In this document: piece by piece, positions 21,511 to 32,993 of the stretch
Numbering within the stretch: the stretch's first letter is position 1
Layout: every line of letters begins with the position of its first letter
Assembly: GCA_033239525.1 (NCBI GenBank)
Contig: BSYO01000024.1
Coordinates: 1,550,001 to 1,614,000 of the forward strand
Origin: Nepenthes gracilis
Lineage: Eukaryota; Streptophyta; Magnoliopsida; Caryophyllales; Nepenthaceae
Length of the DNA stretch: 64,000 bases
Direction: 5' to 3'
Translations under genes and position numbers: made by a program
Notes under the pieces: generated by a model
The model's input: only the letters and a program-made list of their open reading frames with translations
What the model was told of the DNA's origin: nothing
Database searches by the model: none

Positions 21511-23896
21511 AATATGACAAAATATATTTTATTACATGTAGCTATGAAACACTCTTACTTATTTAAAGAATATTATATATGGATCATGGCGGTAAAACAC
21601 ATAAATTCAGGTAATTCCTTTCATGTATCTCAAATGTGATATCCTTCAACTAAGCAACTACTACATGAATAAACTTCTAATAAGTCCTTTGGATCCAACT
21701 TTATATATTATCTCTGTTAGGGTTATTTTTTTATGATTGGTATATTCCGTGACCATATGTAATCTTTTGTTGATGTCGTGTTGGGTTCGTTGAAGTGCTA
21801 CATCATCATATTCCATGGTCGTCCATTCCTGGATCATTTTCTGCACAGTGCCTGCCGCTCGCCTTCTACCCGCTCGAGCCAAAATTTCTAAAGCTTTGCG
21901 CTTGCCGTGAGCTCTCCATGTACTCGAGCCAAAATAGCCGAACACAGCCACTCGATATCTGCCTGCTTCTCGCTCGAACGCTGCGGCAACGGGCAAATTT
22001 TTTAAAGATGTTTTTCGAGCCCTCTATATATATACACCTTATTTCTTTTGCCCTAACTCTTGATTGATGCATTTGGAACGCCTCTCTTAGAAACATATTC
22101 ATCTATTACCTCTCTAATCTCGCTCCAATTGAGAAAACCGATCCTCATCATTGTGCTTCATGTACATACTAGTTTTCTCAACACCCTCTTTTTAGCGATC
22201 CATCGTTTCTACCTTTCTACCTTTGACGGTGACGTCGGTACGTTGAAGAAGGGGATCCGGTTGTGACAACTATTTCAAGTGGTCCGAGAGAGAAGATTGA
22301 TGTGAAGACTGAAAGACATTTGGTTCCATTGCCACAGGCAAATACAAGGAGTTCCTTAGTAGGGATCACAAGACGGAAGTAAGTCGGTTAGGTTAGCGCG
22401 TCTGCACCACCCTACATGTAAGTTGATTTTCATAGTGCATATTTTCTCTCGCCATTGAAATCCGGAGGATTTTTTTTCAATTATCGTGAGTATCAAATTA
22501 TTTCTTTGTCACTAAAAACTGTGCCTTTTTTGTTATTGCTTATTATCGTATATTCTTGTGCTTATTATTATTGCTGACATTTAGAAATAAATATTCATTA
22601 CGTCCTTTTTCAATCTCTATGAATAAAAGAGAAATAATATGTATAATTAACTTTATTTTTTCATATAAAATTAAACTGTGTTTATAGATTAAATAGAGAG
22701 GCATTAAATATAAATTGAATTAATGAGTCGCATATGTTCCACACAGACATTGAACTAATGCACAAATTACACAGGGCAAAGACTACGTGCACGGATCTTA
22801 TTAACTTAGGCCAATAACCATCTTATAATTTAACCAATTGGTTGGTCTCTATTAGTTTTAGTTTGATTGTTCTTTACTTGCAAGGATCTTTTATGAGCCT
22901 TGACTTATTGAACCTATTTTTGGATCGTTCTTAATTGCTCTAACTCTTTAGATCTTCTCATTTCCAACTAGCTTCATTAGTTTTTGGATCTTTCTTTATA
23001 TCAATAGGCTTAACACATGAGTTGAATTAGTTTAGATTTTTTTTACTAGATCCAACACTAGCCCCTAGCCTTAGAGTTTAAAATCGGGCTTCAAGAATAC
23101 ATCATTAGGACCATGTTTGTCCACTAATCCTAATAATATGAGGATTCCTTCTAAACAAAGCTGAACTCATCAAGTCATATTAGGGTGGTTGTGTCATTCG
23201 ATTAATATGCTTTGATCGACTTCTTTGGCAAAGATTTTCTAAACCAAATCCACGCAGTAGTTGCTTTGAATTTGTTGCCTAAAACACATTGCTTTGAACT
23301 ACTAGTAGTCAATAAAAGGGATAGATCTATTCTCAACTTTCATTATTTGAAACTCCCAAGTTTATCATCCATGATGCTTGTCTGTCTCTTCAAATCTCCC
23401 TTCATCTGGGGGATCATTCATTCGAGATGAAAGAGAATGCGAGATTACTCTGTGGAGGCACCTAGCTGGGTGTCAATGATGAAGACCATATTGGTTTCTT
23501 TTTTTAAAAAAATGGAGTCATTTTAATCTTTTTTTTCTTTTAGCTAGCACTGCTAGCAGGATCACCATTTCCAAACAATCAGCTTAGAGCAAGTTGGTGG
23601 CATAATGGCCTTTCTCTCCCTATTGCCCATCCCCACCAAGGATGGCTAGCGGTCCAAATGGAAACCTTCATTATCATCCATCTAATGCGTTATGTTGTTT
23701 CAAAGAGTTGATTGAATGGTTTGTGATAATGACTTTCTCTTGGCCATGGTCCGTAGTGGGAAGCAATTATTATGGACAATTGATTGATTACTCTATACAA
23801 ACAACTTTCTCTTTGCCATATTCCATTAGGGAAAACTACAGTTACAAATAGTTAGCATTTCGGTCCCTTCTATAAGTTGATATGCAGACGGCCCAC
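21511..23896. other. Intergenic tract with a short GC-rich island
   Basis: A GC-richer patch at about 21830-22010 repeats CTCGAGC/GCTCGA text five times. A 111-codon minus frame covers it, without family resemblance. After it come a TATA-like TATATATATAC at 22025 and a leader-like tract, so a degraded LTR is possible. The rest (22300-23896) holds no recognisable gene. Confidence 0.3.
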
Positions 23897-23990
23897 TTAC
23901 GGGTCTTGAATAATAACGTTTAACCTCTGATTATGTAAGAGTATACATAACTTGGGTTTCGATTGTCCACTCTTTTAGTCGGTAAGGGTT
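23897..23990 (+). repeat. Short dispersed repeat, possibly SINE-like (copy 2)
   Basis: This is the partner of 3799-3905. It contains CTCTGATTATGTAAGAG followed by GGGTTTCGATTGTCC, the latter resembling a pol III B box (GGTTCGANNCC). The class is uncertain. Confidence 0.3.
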
Positions 23991-26900
23991 TTTGGCCCTG
24001 ATTCCTAAAAAAACAGAATTAAGTATCAGTTGATTATTTAAATTTAGAAAGAACATGATAAGAATTTTTAAAATGCATAAATTGAATTTTCTGTACAAAT
24101 CTTAAAAAAATTTCATGCAATTATATTTGATCGAGGTCTATAGTCCATCCAATATGTTTTTAATACAAAGATATACATATATTTATTGTTATATATGTGC
24201 CCTACTAAAATCTTGACTCACTCCCTATTGTTTTTACTAACATCCTCAAATGAGACACATGGGTTCTTGTCGAATGAACATAAATGAATATCGATGATAT
24301 TCAAAGAGTTTAGACCTAAGTTTATACTATGTTTATTGTCATTTTATGATTTTTCGTTAGTTTTTTATAGCTTAGAATGATATAGTATAGGTTTCAGACA
24401 TCAGTTGATGCTTCTAATGTCGTATTATGGCTTTCAGGTAATCGTTGGCGTATTGTATTGAGTTTTGATCAGTTTAATCTACTGTTTTGGTATTTCAGAT
24501 AGTTTAGAACATGTTTAATGATGTGATTAGTTGATATTATAATTATGATTTGTCGGCATATATGTTAGCTGCCCAGCAGCTACAGTTTATTATTTTATTT
24601 CTGCAGGTTTGTGTATTCTGATTATGTTTGGACATGTATCATTATTTACGTAAGGTCTGAAATTATGGTTTGGGTCGGTATTAACCACATATTGACATGG
24701 CACATGTTTTGGGTCCTATGTATAATATTGTATTTAATTATTATGAATGGTCGATATATCGACGTAAAATTTACGTCCGAATGTTAATTAGATGATTAAT
24801 TGAATATTTAATAATAAATAATTTGGAATTAATTTCGGGATCGGAATCTGAAACGTGACAAATTCCTTGAACAAATATTATTTGCCCTGAGTATTGCTTC
24901 AATGGAACACATATTTGACAAACTCGGGCCCGTTGATATGATCTCACATCATCAAGCGGCACTATCCAATTCGGGTGTATGATATTTTGAGTTATAGCAA
25001 CCAAATCTAATGCATCATTCATACGATAATATGCTGCAAATATCTTTATTCTAAATGGTACTACTAGCATTATTCTAAATGATACTACTTGCACGCGCTT
25101 ATATTCTAAATGATCGAATAATCAAGATCAAACTGTTGTTTTTGAATTTGGACGCCAAACGACTTACACTTCTATTTCGAATATATGAAATGATACCGTA
25201 AGAATACTAGACGATGGATTGTGTAATGGCAGGTAGCAATGGGGATGTTATACGAGTTTTATTTTTTAAATTTTATTCATCAACTTGCATCTTACATTAT
25301 TGCGACACAGGCCAACATAGTACAGCAATTATGAGTTTTAGGGCCCACGATGATGAGGTCCAACGACTCAACTGGAACACGTTGCAGGAAATTGGATAAG
25401 TATCGTTATCTGAGCACGATTGATGTTAGGCGGCGTAGTCCTCAATAATCTAGGAACGTCCCACTTTGAAAAGGTCAAAACAGGATCGGAATGGCCACCA
25501 TGTGAGAAAAGTTGCATGTTGATGGTATGAACATCAATGTTACTCTAGTTGTAATATTTTAGATATTTTGAATTAATTTTAATTCCTAATAATTGATAAT
25601 ATTTAATTTGGGTAAATTAAAAATGTGATTGAGTTAAAATCTTGGCTAAATTATTTTAAGGGGTGTCTTGGTAATATCTTAAACTAAAGTTTTGAGTTAA
25701 AATAAAATAAAAAAATATATTTTTTTTTTAGAAGGGGGGGGGGGACTCTTGGTGTTGTGAGTTCTGGATAGAATTGTCATTTCCCACGCAACCCTCTCCT
25801 TCCTTCTTCATTGTCTCGATTGATTCATCAAAAATCTCCTCCAAACAGAGAGATTGTTTGCTAGTTACCCATCAAAACATGCTCTTCTAGGTCAGATAAA
25901 TGAAATCGAGTCTCTTTCTGGTGAAGTGGCCCGAGCTCTGGGCTATTCATTTATGTAAGTAATTTCTGTAACTTTCTGATAATTTACTGTTGAAAAATTC
26001 TGGGTAACCTTTTTACTTTGATGTCATGATCACTCAATATTAATTGGTTTGGATCACATCATCATAGTTTTGCTTAAATTTAGATTCCCAGAAATACTCT
26101 GTTTTTGCTCTCAAATCTGGAATTCACTTCAATGGTGCCCTAATTCATGTGTTTTAGGCCTAAAATGGATCAGAATACGTTTATTTTAAGGTGCAAGATA
26201 TAAGTAAAATTGTTAAATTGGTGATTTTAAGTGCTACAATATTACAAAATATATTATTAATTTTCATTATCTAATCTATTCAAATCATGAACTTATGTAT
26301 TTATATTAATCATAGTGCTTAAATTGATATTATAGGTGTCGACGCTGAGTTTTTTACCGCAAGGTTCAAATTGTCAATTGAATAAAAAGTTGGCGATTTT
26401 GGTTTTACAATTATATTTTGAGTTTTGAGTTTTGAAAAATATAGTCTTGGGATCTTAATGTGTTACGAATTTATAAACTATGGTATGGTCGGATGATTAA
26501 ATATCTGATACTTATTTCCGATATTTCTTCCTTTTGGCTTCTTTAATTCATGTTTCATTGGTATAATATTGTTGACATTATGTAAATAAGTTAACAAAAT
26601 TGTTTGAAATACTAAGGCATTGGGATGTATGGACCCCAAATCATCTTAGTATAGTCTATATTTGTTTAATACTAATTCTACATCCATTGATTTGAGTTCT
26701 TTTGATTTTTATAAAGGGATGTTTATAAGCTGTATGACCATCCTATTAAGATATTGTTAGATACCGAGCCAGGGACATTGAGTTGGAACATAGGCAGGTC
26801 ATGAGTGTTAGAAATTCTCTTAGTTACTAGATTGTGGAAGAAGTCGAGGAGTAACAAGGGTTGAAGTATGTCAAACCACAAATGTTAGGTAATCTTGTAT

Positions 26901-27222
26901 AACTTGTCTAACCGATTGGGGCGTAAAGATATAGGCCTCTAGTCCACAGTGATAAAAAAATAAGACCCAATGAGATATCCTTGATATTCTTATTGATAGT
27001 TATTGTGACCTCATTTGTGTTGAATTCGAATGAATCCATAATTATTGATGTCATATGATGATCTGCTAAATCAAGTTGTTTCATGATTATCCATTAAGAT
27101 CGAGTTGTTTTAAGTGATTATGATTTTTGAAAATTATTGTTATACATTACATATTTTGATTATTGTATAGTTTATTGTTTTTAAAGATTTCTGTTGATAT
27201 TCATTGTCTTTCACTTTGATTA
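23991..27222. other. AT-rich tract, probable decayed LTR sequence
   Basis: A tract ending GGATCGGAATC-GAAACGTGACA near 24859 and pyrimidine-rich leader-like text at 25780-25850 resemble plant Ty3/gypsy LTR parts. A G10 run lies at about 25735-25744. I see no matching second LTR and no gag or pol. No host gene is supported. Element D is inserted at its right end. Confidence 0.3.
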
Positions 27223-27227
27223 TAGAT
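27223..27227 (+). repeat. Target-site duplication TAGAT (left)
   Basis: TAGAT directly precedes the TGTTGAGAATCAC start of the element D 5' LTR. The same five bases follow the 3' LTR at 32989-32993. Five bases is the usual duplication size for copia integration. Confidence 0.9.
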
Positions 27228-28086
27228 TGTTGAGAATCACTCCCGTGTGAAAGTCCTTGTGACCAAGTGACTTGGACGGAGCACGTATGCGTTACTTTAA
27301 GTAGAAGAAATTTCGGTCAACATAGTTAACCAGAACCTTCTGGACGGCCAACCTCTACCGGTCAATATGTTGACCGATAAAAGTCGTTAGATGACTTACT
27401 CCGCTAAAGAATCTGGTTGAACTACTTTGACCAGTCAACGATGTGATTGACCAGCCAAAAATGAGAGGATGGTCAACAGGGTCGACCCAACTGAATATGA
27501 AAGATTCGAATGACTGTCATATTCAAAAAAGGTGTACAGTAGACCTACTTGATTGAGTAGTTGGTAGATATCATTCTTGGGACTCCAACCGCTGATCAGT
27601 TTGCAGGGGTAGGCATGCGCAGCCTGCTGCAGGACTGGCGCATGTAGATTTTGGGAGTTGTGCACCAACTACCAAGTTGGGCTATTGCTACTTATACTGG
27701 TGGAAGACGTATGTATATATATGTGTGTGTATATACATACTCAATGTGTGTTTATAGTAGTGAGAAAAATAGAGAAAAGGGGAAAAAAAGAGAGCGGTGA
27801 GTGAAAACAAATTATTAAAATTTTTGTTTACCTTTACTCTATTCTTGTTTTTGCCTCCTGCAGTTTATGTAACAAATTCTCATACCTAGTGATTTGTGTG
27901 GACATAGTGTCCCGTGATTTTTTTCTTATTTCAGAAGGATTTTTCACGTAAAATATTTGGTATTCATTTCTCTTCTTCTACTTCTACTTCACAGTGCATG
28001 TGTACTTTTATTAGTAGGCCGCCTATTCCGGCCAACAGGCGATTGTTTCTATATCCTTGTTAGTAGGCCGCCTATTGTCGCTAACA
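27228..28086 (+). repeat. Element D 5' LTR (859 bp)
   Basis: TG...CA ends (TGTTGAGAATC...GCTAACA). The first 270 bp (U3) hold repeated GGTCAA/TTGACC boxes. A TATA-like TATGTATATATATG lies near 27710. The U5 region has the conserved TCACGTAAAATATTTGG and TTCTACTTCTACTTCACAG tracts. Confidence 0.9.
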
Positions 28087-28088
28087 AG

Positions 28089-28099
28089 TAGTATCAGAG
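28089..28099 (+). other. Element D primer binding site
   Basis: TAGTATCAGAG sits three bases after the LTR. The canonical form is TGGTATCAGAG, complementary to initiator tRNA-Met, so one G-to-A change has hit the site. Confidence 0.75.
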
Positions 28100-28121
28100 A
28101 TTGGTTGAGAATTCCGTCTGA

Positions 28122-28990
28122 ATGGCGTCATTATCCTCAAAAAACTTGCCGTTCAGCGTAGAACAGTTTAGTGGGTATGGTAACTTCATCCTCTCGTAGG
28201 AGAGGGTAAAGAACATCCTGACTAGAGAAAGAATAATAAAAGCACTGAGAAAGAATGAAGATAAGCCGAAAAACTTATCAGTGGAGGACTGGCAAGATAA
28301 ACGAGATCTTATCAACTGTACTATTAAGTTATACCTGGCGGACAACACGATTCAGGAGATCCTCAGCCTGACTGATCCAACGGAGGTGTGGAAGAAGTTG
28401 GAGAGTCGATATAAGTCTAAATCCTTGACAACCAGGCTACATATAAAGAAATTATTTTATGGTCTGTGGTTGTCAGAAGGTGACAGCTTTGAAAAATATT
28501 TGGACGAATTTAATCAGATCATAACATAGATATCCACCCTTGATGAGGTAATCAAGAAGGAGGACAAGGCATTGGTGCTGCTGGCCTATCTGCCAACCTC
28601 TTACGATCACATTGTCACCACTTTGTTATTTGGAAAAGATACGTTAAAGTTGGACGAGGTAATTACTTCCTTACTCATGAATGAGTCAAGGCAGTCACAA
28701 GGGGCCTCAACGTCTTCTCATGGTGAAGTACTTGTGACCGAGTCTAGGAGAAGGAGTAGAGGATGTAGCCAGAAGCCTGGAGAGAAAGGACGCACCAAAT
28801 CTCGATCAATGTATCAAAATCTTGAGTGTCATCATTGTGGCAAAAAGGGCCACATCAAGAAATAATACTTCAAGTGGAAGAATGAGAACGCAAAAAAAGT
28901 GAAAGAAGAAAAAGGGCAATGTGAGGACAAGTCCTCCGTCTCATTGGTCACAGGAAGCGATCTCCTGTTGATATGTGAAGAGAACATGGC
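28122..28990 (+). pseudogene. Element D gag, interrupted
   Basis: Gag starts at the ATG at 28122 (MASLSSKNLPFSVEQFSGYG). A TAG replaces Trp at codon 26 (28197-28199) and a second TAG follows at 28527-28529. The UBN2-type Gag core is well kept: EDWQDKRDLINCTIKLYLAD, WKKLESRYKSKSLTTRLHIK and LLAYLPTSYDHIVTTLLFGK. The zinc knuckle CHHCGKKGHIKK at 28827-28871 lacks the last Cys (stop, then Tyr). Gag would package element RNA in cytoplasmic virus-like particles, but this copy cannot make it. Confidence 0.85.
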
Positions 28991-29330
28991 AAACCTGATA
29001 GACGAGGAGTCCGACTCGGTGATTGATTCTTGTGTCACCTTGCATGCCACGTATAGAAGGGGATTGTTCACATCTTATACTCCAGGGGACTTTAGAGTGA
29101 TAAGGATGGACAACGAAAGAAGATTCTGAATTATGGTAAAGGTGACGTTGTACTGGTTACCAATAATGGGATGAAATTCTTGTTAAATGATATTCAACAT
29201 GTCCTTGACATCAAACTCAATATCATCTCAACTGGTCGGCTGGATAATGAAGGTTATTATAACACCTTCTGTGACGATGAGTAGAAACTGACCAGAGGAT
29301 CTCTAGTAATGGTAAGAGAAAAAAAGTACT
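28991..29330 (+). pseudogene. Element D protease, broken
   Basis: The active-site motif reads IDSCVTLHAT at about 29022-29050, where the family has DSGAS-HAT, so the catalytic triad context is lost. FTSYTPGDFRVIRMDNE and VLVTNNG follow, with a frame slip near 29128. A TAG at 29282-29284 stands where Trp is expected (DDEW-KLTRG). Confidence 0.78.
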
Positions 29331-30165
29331 CCGACCTGTATATTATGAAGGCGTCTGTAACGGTCAGAGACATAAACGCTGCAATCAGCAAGGAGACCGA
29401 GGATTTATGGCACAAGAGGTTCAGCCACATGAGCGAACGCGGACTGCATCATCTGGCCAGGAAGGGCCTTATCGCCTGAGTAAGGGAGGACGGACTAAGA
29501 ACGTGTCCTCATTAATTGGCCGGCAAACAAAGAAGAGTCTCATTTCATATAGACTTGTCCACTCCAAAAGCATAACTACTTGATCTCATTCACACAGATG
29601 TGTGTAGACCATTTAAAGAGAAGTCGTTTGATGGAGCACAGTATTTTATTTCTTTCATTAATGATTGTTCTAGAAAACTGTGGGTCTACCCATTGAGAAC
29701 CAAGGACCAGGTCCTCGGTATATTTGAGTAATTTTATACTATTATTGAGCGACAGACAGGGAAGAAAATAAAGGTCGTCTGAAGTGATAACGGCGGTGAA
29801 TACATAGGGCCTTTTGATACCTATTGTCAGTCACATGGTATTAGGCATTAAAAAACACCTCCAAAGATGCCACAATTGAACGGAGTGGTTGAGCGGATGA
29901 ACCGCACACTTCTAGAATGAGTATGGTGTATGCTTTTCAAAGTTGAGCTTCCTGGACACTTCTAGGCCGAAGCATTGAAAACGGCGGCCTACATCATAAA
30001 TAGGTCGCCCAGTAAACCTTTAAAGGGTGAAGTGCCGAAGAAGATATGGTTGAATAGTGAGTCATCTTATGATCATCTACGGGTCTTTGAATGTAAAGCC
30101 TTTGTTCATATCTCAAGAGATGAAATGACCAAATTAGAGCCAAAAACGATATAGTGCATCTTTTT
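29331..30165 (+). pseudogene. Element D integrase, interrupted
   Basis: The pre-integrase domain reads DLWHKRFSHMSERGLHHLA and CPH-stop-LAGKQ, so the first zinc Cys of the second pair survives but the next is a stop. The DDE core has HTDVCRPF (first Asp), SDNGGEY (second Asp, at about 29783) and NGVVERMNRTLLE (Glu region, at about 29880). Stops at 29729, 29780, 29849, 29918 and 30152 mostly match Gln or Arg codons changed by C-to-T. Confidence 0.82.
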
Positions 30166-30800
30166 GGGCTACGGGGGAGATGAGTTGGGATACAGATTTT
30201 ATGATCCAATTGGGAGAAGACATGTCCGATTAAGAAACGTAACCTTTGTTGAAGATGAAACGATCAAGGATATTGACAGAAAGGCCAAGTGTGATGTTGA
30301 GCAGGCGGACAAAGTAAATGTTAAAATTGTCAGTCCGGTGTCCCTGGAAGACGAGGATAATGATTCTAAGGTCCCTGAGGATAATGGAAGGGTAATCGTG
30401 TCACCTGATGAAGACCGGATAAAATCATCCCTCAACCGGTCGAGGATGTGCCTGTCAGACGATCCTCACGAAACATATGGTCATCCGTCCGTCTTTCACC
30501 AAGTGAATATGTTATACTCACTGATGCCGGAGAGCCTAAAAATTATAAAGAGGGTATGGAGGATGAGAATAAGGAAAAATGGCTGGAAACCATGAATGAT
30601 GAAAAGAGTTCTCTTCATGAGAATCATACATTTGATTTAATTAAACTTCCTAAGGGGAAGAATGCCCTAAAGAACAAAAGGGTCTTCTGGTTGAAAACAG
30701 ATGAAAATACCATGAAGCCAAAGTATAAGGCACAGTTAGTTGTGAAAAATTTCAGTCAACGAAAAGGAATCAACTTCGATGAGGTTTTACTCCAGTGGTA
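30164..30800 (+). pseudogene. Element D integrase C-terminus and RT start
   Basis: A 143-codon frame holds GYRFYDPIGRRHVRLRNVTF, the integrase C-terminal segment, and an acidic linker. A one-base shift near 30440 moves into the RT start frame (30448-30801: VRRSSRNIWSSVRLSPSEYV, SSLHENHTFDLIKLPKGK, YKAQLVVKNFSQ). RT then breaks at about 30790, where PVVKM is expected. Confidence 0.8.
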
Positions 30801-31562
30801 AAAATGTTCTCTATACGGGTTGTATTGGGCTTGGCAGTTATCCAGAATCTGAAAGTGGAGCAAATAGATGTCTAGACAACCTTTCTTCATGGTGAACTGG
30901 AGGAAGAAATCTATATGCAACAGTTATAAGGGTTCAAGGTTAAAGGGAAGGAGTAACTAGTCTATTCTCTAATGAAGAGCTTATATGGGTTGAAACAGGC
31001 TCCAAGACAGTGGTACAAGAAGTTTGAATCAGTCATGACTAGTCAAGGATACCGGCGAACTATTCGTGATCACCGTATTTTTACACAGAGGTTTTCAGAA
31101 GACGATTTTGTTATCCTTCTCCTTTACGTAGACGACATGTTGATTGTTGGACAAAATAATGCTCGGATAAAGAAGTTAAAGGAGCAACTTTGGCAATCCT
31201 TTGCCATAAAAGACCTCGGACTGGCAAATCAGATTCTTAGTGTTAGAATCATTCGCGATCGGGAGACAGGGAGATTATGGTTGTCTCAAGAAAACAACTT
31301 TGAGATGATACTCCAACAATTCAACATGGATAAGTCCAAACTTGTTAGCACTCCACTTGCAAATTATCACAGGTTGAGTAGTCGTCAGTGTCCATCTTCG
31401 GACAAAGAGAAAGCGTACATAAGAGGTGTTTCCTACTCCTCAGGCGTAGGAAGCCTCATGTATGCCTTGGTATGCACCAGGCCGGACATAGCACATGCTA
31501 TTGGCACAGTTAGCCGGTTTCTATCCAATCTAGGGAAGGAGTATTGGTTCGCGGTAAAGTGA
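30801..31562 (+). pseudogene. Element D reverse transcriptase, interrupted
   Basis: The 196-codon open part (30972-31562) contains MKSLYGLKQAPRQWYKKFES, the catalytic YVDD at 31125-31136, LANQILSVRII, PLANYHRLS and YSSGVGSLMYALVCTRPDIA. It ends at a TGA (31560-31562) exactly where VKW is expected. Upstream stops lie at 30873, 30927 and 30954. Confidence 0.88.
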
Positions 31563-32100
31563 ATTATGAGATACATCCGAGGAACTTTCAAGAAGTACTT
31601 GTGTCTTGGAAGTGACAAGTCTCAATTGGTGGGCTATTCGGATGCTGATATGGCCAGGGATATTGACAGTCATAAGTCCACTTTAGGATACTTAGTAAAG
31701 TTTGTTGGAGGTGCAGTTTCCTGGCAATTCAAGTTGTAGAATTGCGTCGCCCTTTCTACTACAGAGGCCGAGTACATTACCGTGACAGAAGCTTGGAAAG
31801 AGATGTTATCGATGAAGAATTTCATTCAAGAATTGAGTCTTAAATAGGAAAAGTATGTGATACTTTGTGATAGCCAGAGTGTCATTCATCTCAACAAAAA
31901 CTCCTCACTCCATTCCAGATCAAAGTATATTGATGTGCGATATCATTGGGTGAGAGATGTATTAGAAGCCGGTCTACTGTCACTAGAAAATATTGACACT
32001 GAAGAAAACGGGGTAGACATGATGACCAAGATTCTACCGAAAGGAAAGAATGAGGTATGTTGCAGGCTGATTGGGCTGATGGACTTAACTTTCTCACGAT
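31563..32100 (+). pseudogene. Element D RNase H, interrupted
   Basis: IMRYIRGTFKKYLCLG, YSDADMARDID, STLGYLVKFVGGAVSWQ, TEAEYI, CDSQSVIHLNKNSS, SKYIDVRYHWVRDV and GVDMMTKILPKGKNE give the full copia RNase H order. Stops at 31737 and 31845 replace Gln. The polypurine tract TGGGAGGAAAATTT (32101-32114) follows directly. Confidence 0.85.
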
Positions 32101-32114
32101 TGGGAGGAAAATTT

Positions 32115-32988
32115 TGTTGGGAATCACTCCAGTGTGGAAGTCCTTGTGACCAAAGGACTTGGACGGAGCACGTGTGTGTCACTTTAAGTAGAAGAAATTC
32201 CGGTCAACATAGTTGACCGGAACCTTCTGGACGATTAACCTCTACCGGTCAATATGTTGATGGGTAAAAGTCATCAGACGACTTACTCTGCTGAAGAATC
32301 TGATCGGACTACTTCGACCGGTCAACGGTGTGATTGACCGGCCAAGAATGAGAGGATGGTCAACAGGGTCGACGAACTGAATATGAAAGGTCTGAATGAC
32401 TGTCATATCCTAAAAGGTGTACAATAGACCTACCTGATTAGGTAGTTGGTAGACATCATTCTTGAGACTCCAACCACTGATCAGTTTGTAGGGTCAGGCA
32501 TGCGCCGCCTATTACAGGATAGGGAATGTACATACACGCATGCAGACTTTGGGAGCTGTGTACTAACCACCAAGTTGAGCTATTGTTATTTATACTGGTG
32601 GAGGACGTATGTATATATATATGTGTGTATATGCATACTAAATATGTGTGTGTAGTAATGAGAAAAATAGATGAGAAAAAGTAAAAAGAAAGAGAGCGGT
32701 GGGTGAAAACAAAGTGTTAAAGTTTTTGTTTACCTTTACTCTATTCTTGTTTTTGCCTCCTGTAGTTTGTGTAACAAATTCTCATACCTAGTAATTTGTA
32801 TCGATTTAGCATCCTATGATTTTTTTCTTATTTTAGAAAGGTTTTCCATGTAAAATATTTGGTATTCATTTCTCTTTTCCTACTTCTACTTCACAGTGTG
32901 TGTATACTTTTATTAGTCAGCCGCTCATTCCGGCCTACAGGCAATTGTTCCTGTATCCTTGTCAGTAGGCCGCCCATTACCGCCAATA
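32115..32988 (+). repeat. Element D 3' LTR (874 bp)
   Basis: It begins TGTTGGGAATCACTCC and ends CCGCCAATA, with the last CA changed to TA. W-box palindromes are better preserved than in the 5' LTR, for example 32202-32218. A sense-strand frame at 32446-32655 (MVDIILETPT) is shared with the LTRs of element A. Confidence 0.9.
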
Positions 32989-32993
32989 TAGAT
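32989..32993 (+). repeat. Target-site duplication TAGAT (right)
   Basis: It matches 27223-27227 exactly and defines the right boundary of element D. Confidence 0.9.

Larger units (their letters stand above)
27228..32988 (+). mobile_element. Ty1/copia element D (Tork/Tnt1 type), complete but inactivated
   Basis: This is a full-length plus-strand copy of 5761 bp: 5' LTR, primer binding site, gag, protease, integrase, reverse transcriptase, RNase H, polypurine tract, 3' LTR and flanking TAGAT duplications. It is the structural reference for the family shared with element A. The LTRs differ by roughly one base in ten by eye, which implies an old insertion. Gag-pol would be one continuous polyprotein but carries at least 15 premature stops. 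Most of these fit C-to-T or G-to-A changes at Gln, Arg or Trp codons, as expected after long cytosine methylation. Confidence 0.92.
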
